A DNA stretch of 64,000 bases, from positions 1 to 64,000 of the forward strand of contig JAGYJW010000008.1 of NCBI GenBank assembly GCA_018401435.1, in the 5' to 3' direction. How positions within the stretch are numbered: the first letter of the stretch is position 1; every line of letters begins with the position of its first letter. Positions 61,922-64,000 of the stretch are shown piece by piece. Below the pieces are notes generated by a model. That model was not told the DNA's origin, did no database searches, and saw only the letters and a program-made list of their open reading frames with translations. Both the position numbers and the translations under genes were made by a program. Source of the stretch: Deltaproteobacteria bacterium. Lineage in GTDB: Bacteria; Myxococcota_A; UBA796; UBA2385.

Positions 61922-63375
61922 GGCATCTGTCCGGGAATTCGGGCGCTGAGGCCCAGATTGATGCTGTGCAGGCTGGCGGCACCGTCGAGGGTGGCGGAGA
62001 CCGCGGGCAGGCGCAAGCCGGTGTAGCGAGCCTGCAACCAGAGGGTGCGGGTGAGCTGCAGGCCGACGCCGGCGTCCACCGCGCCTTGGATGCGTCGGTT
62101 GAGCGGCCAGGCGATGCGGTCGGCCAGCTGTATGGGGCGCAGCTCCGGGCCCAGGCGCCCGGTCCAGGTCGCGCCGAGCCGGCCCCGGTGGACGCGGGCC
62201 CCCACCTGGCCGCTGAGCTGCAGCCGCCCGTCCGCGGCGGGATCCACCGCCGTCGGGGCCGAGAGGGCCAGGACATCGCCCTGCTCCCAGGCAAAGGCGC
62301 CGAGACGGAGGCCGGCATCCACGTCCAGCCAGGGGGTGGTGGGCAACCGCAGCCCGGCTTCGGCCTGCCAGGCCTGCCCGTCGTCATAGGCGCTGAGTGC
62401 TGCCGAGAGCCTCACTGTGGGCCAATTCCCGGCCTGGAGCGCGAGCCCGGCATGCCGCGCGGTGGACAGCTCCCCTTCGGCCAGCGGGCCGGGGCCCTGG
62501 TGCCCGCCCGGACCCGGCGGGGGACCCGGCAGGTCGGTCCAGCTGCCGCCCAGGACCAGGGTGGCAACGCTGTGGCCCTTGCGCAGGCCCAGCCCGGTCC
62601 ACAGCTCTTGCCAGCTGCCCTGTGCAGTGGTGACGCCATCGCCGAGGTCCAGGCGACCCAACCGACCCACCCCGTCGATATCCAGCCGGTCCCCGATGCT
62701 GCCGCCGAGGGCGAGGCCCGAGAGCCTGCTCCCCGACACTCGGCTGCTGCCCGGATAGGCTTGCAGGCCACCCCAGAGCGCGGCCCAGGCGAGAGGCTTC
62801 GGGGCGACGGTGCTGCGGCCCGTCTCTGCGCATGGGTGGTCCGTGTCGTCAAAGAGCCGCAAGGCGCCGCGGCTGTCGCCCACCCGCCACCGGCTCCAGG
62901 CCAGCTCGCAGCGGCTGTAGGGGTCGGTTGGGTCCAATGCGAAGCCTTGTCGTGCGGCCTTGTGGGCCTGCGCCCAAGCGTGGGCCTCGCTCTCTGCACC
63001 CACCGGTCGACGCAGGGCCTCCGCCCGCAGCTGCCAGGCATAGGGCAGCTCCGGCGCGTGCTGCACCGCCGCCGCCGAGGCCGCCCGCGCCAGGGACCGG
63101 TCATCGTCGGCCAGGGCCACCCGCGCCTGGCCCAGCTGCGATTCGACGCTGCCCCCCGACAGCCTCGCTGCCTGGGCCCAGGCCGCGGCCGCCTCGTCCC
63201 AAGCCTGCTCGCCCTCGGCCAGCCGGGCCAAGGCCACCCACGCGCCATAGTCTTCGGGAAAGCGCTGCGTGTCTGCACGCGCCGCCTCCAGCGGGGTGGC
63301 CGCCCATGCAGCATCCGACAGGAGCAACAGAAGACCCGAAAGAAGGAGGATGGAGGGGGTCAGCAGGGCGTGCAT
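61918..63375 (-). CDS. Outer-membrane beta-barrel protein with N-terminal TPR domain
   Basis: 485 residues. Signal peptide: LLSGLLLLLSDAAWA. Residues 30-190 are TPR-like (WVALARLAEGEQAWDEAAAA; HKAARQGFALDPTDPYSRCE). From about 200 the sequence alternates short beta-strands with Gly/Thr/Arg turns (LSGLALGGSIGDRLDIDGVG, LRLPTTPWLDVDAGLRLGAF, LQARYTGLRLPAVSATL) and ends SLHSINLGLSARIPGQMP, fitting a beta-barrel though without a terminal Phe. Probably surface export or outer-membrane assembly; specific role unknown. Overlaps the next gene (minus) by 16 bp at its start. Confidence 0.7.
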   Translation of the reverse strand: MHALLTPSILLLSGLLLLLSDAAWAATPLEAARADTQRFPEDYGAWVALARLAEGEQAWDEAAAAWAQAARLSGGSVESQLGQARVALADDDRSLARAASAAAVQHAPELPYAWQLRAEALRRPVGAESEAHAWAQAHKAARQGFALDPTDPYSRCELAWSRWRVGDSRGALRLFDDTDHPCAETGRSTVAPKPLAWAALWGGLQAYPGSSRVSGSRLSGLALGGSIGDRLDIDGVGRLGRLDLGDGVTTAQGSWQELWTGLGLRKGHSVATLVLGGSWTDLPGPPPGPGGHQGPGPLAEGELSTARHAGLALQAGNWPTVRLSAALSAYDDGQAWQAEAGLRLPTTPWLDVDAGLRLGAFAWEQGDVLALSAPTAVDPAADGRLQLSGQVGARVHRGRLGATWTGRLGPELRPIQLADRIAWPLNRRIQGAVDAGVGLQLTRTLWLQARYTGLRLPAVSATLDGAASLHSINLGLSARIPGQMP

Positions 63376-64000
63376 TCCACCTCCCAGACCCGCTCGTCGA
63401 GGTGGATGTGCAGATAGAGCCCACCCTCGATCGGCCTCAACAGCGCCAGGGTGCGCAGGCCCGGCGCTTCGCCCCGGATGACGCGGTCGCCGCCCTCGTC
63501 ATCAGCCTGGTAGTGGACGGGCGCATCACCCGGCGGCCGAAGCAGGGACATCAGGTCGAGGAGCGGATCCAGCGCGCTGCCCCGCAGGCGGCGGCCGTCG
63601 AGGTGGTCGGTCCAGGACAGGGGGCCCGCGACAAAGGGCAGCCGCGGCAAGGCCAGGTAGAGGGCAAAGAGCCCACCCCGACGGGGACCCTGGTGGTCAT
63701 AGGCGATGAAGCGCCCCGCCCCATGGTCGAAATGCAGCCGCGCCCCCGTCTCTTCATCCACCAGAGAGCGAGCGCCCAGGGCGTCCACCTCGGAGCGCAC
63801 CCGCTGGGTGCAGACCCGTCCGTCCTCGGTGCAGACCATGCGAATCCGGCTGCCGGGAGCCAGCCGCAGGGCCCCTTCGATTGCGGCATCCACCGGCGGG
63901 TGGCGGACCGCCTCGCCCGCGACCGGCAGGGCCGCCGCCTCGATCCTGCAAGCGCCAGCCCCCTCTCTGCAAATTTCACTAAAGACAAGGGGCAAGGTTG
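63360..64000 (-). CDS. Protein of unknown function, N-terminus cut by window edge
   Basis: Open on the minus strand to the window edge; at least 211 residues. Contains IRMVCTEDGRVCTQRVRSEV, FIAYDHQGPRRGGLFALYLA, and ends GLYLHIHLDERVWEVECTPC. No recognised family; beta-rich with two to four cysteines, suggesting an exported protein of the same envelope locus as the downstream beta-barrel. The start is outside or at the very edge of the window. Confidence 0.5.
   Translation of the reverse strand, partial: TLPLVFSEICREGAGACRIEAAALPVAGEAVRHPPVDAAIEGALRLAPGSRIRMVCTEDGRVCTQRVRSEVDALGARSLVDEETGARLHFDHGAGRFIAYDHQGPRRGGLFALYLALPRLPFVAGPLSWTDHLDGRRLRGSALDPLLDLMSLLRPPGDAPVHYQADDEGGDRVIRGEAPGLRTLALLRPIEGGLYLHIHLDERVWEVECTPC

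Overview
The window is very GC-rich and gene-dense. Genes often overlap by 4 bp (ATGA), and many starts follow a GGAG-type ribosome binding site. The content is: HD/HEAT signalling proteins, PilZ, many histidine kinases and receiver proteins, a GGDEF-EAL giant, thrombospondin type-3 (DxDxDG) secreted proteins and lipoproteins, YkgJ, and PcfJ-like and DUF932-like genes. This points to a large-genome predatory or social bacterium, most likely Myxococcota (former Deltaproteobacteria). The taxonomic call is inference; there is no rRNA gene to test it.

Layout. 1-7.1 kb: housekeeping genes (asparaginase end, sulfotransferase, HD and HEAT-type partner proteins, APH-like kinase, OsmC, radical SAM). 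7.2-18.8 kb: a graveyard of mobile DNA holding remnants of IS3, a tyrosine recombinase plus IS91-type transposase interrupted by an IS701-like transposase, and an IS66 element with both terminal inverted repeats still visible. In it lie an apparently intact AbiE-type toxin-antitoxin pair, remnants of a BREX-like pglZ and a Wadjet-like jetD, and a degenerate tRNA. A perfect 65-bp direct repeat (7991-8055 and 18775-18839) brackets most of this region.

18.9-38.5 kb: the most interesting block. A PilZ protein is followed by plus-strand signalling genes (hybrid kinases, receivers, a receiver-HPt-GGDEF-EAL protein). Minus-strand lipid or ketide synthesis genes are interleaved with them: KAS II-like, CoA-transferase, KAS III, SDR, AhpD-like, FabI-like, and a second, atypical KAS III. 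My working hypothesis is a fatty-acyl-derived signal made and sensed by one locus, feeding c-di-GMP.

38.7-41.5 kb: a PcfJ-like gene and a DUF932-like gene share a palindromic operator at the same distance from a putative -10 box. 41.5-41.9 kb: an IS66 end and a SOUL-family fragment. 41.8-51.9 kb: a HEAT-repeat lipoprotein-like gene, a 1710-residue secreted TSP3/G8 protein, YkgJ, a small secreted protein, and a frameshifted winged-helix/ATPase/TPR regulator. A nearly identical 20-bp motif precedes the giant gene and the small secreted gene. 51.9-64 kb: PARG-like macrodomain protein, thioesterase, MBL-fold hydrolase, HExxH protein, Tag-like glycosylase, DUF3800-like fusion, two tandem TSP3 lipoproteins, a frameshifted secreted protein, and a TPR/beta-barrel cell-surface set.

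Several otherwise intact genes carry single-base frameshifts, about half of them at G or C runs. Some of these may be assembly errors, not real pseudogenes.
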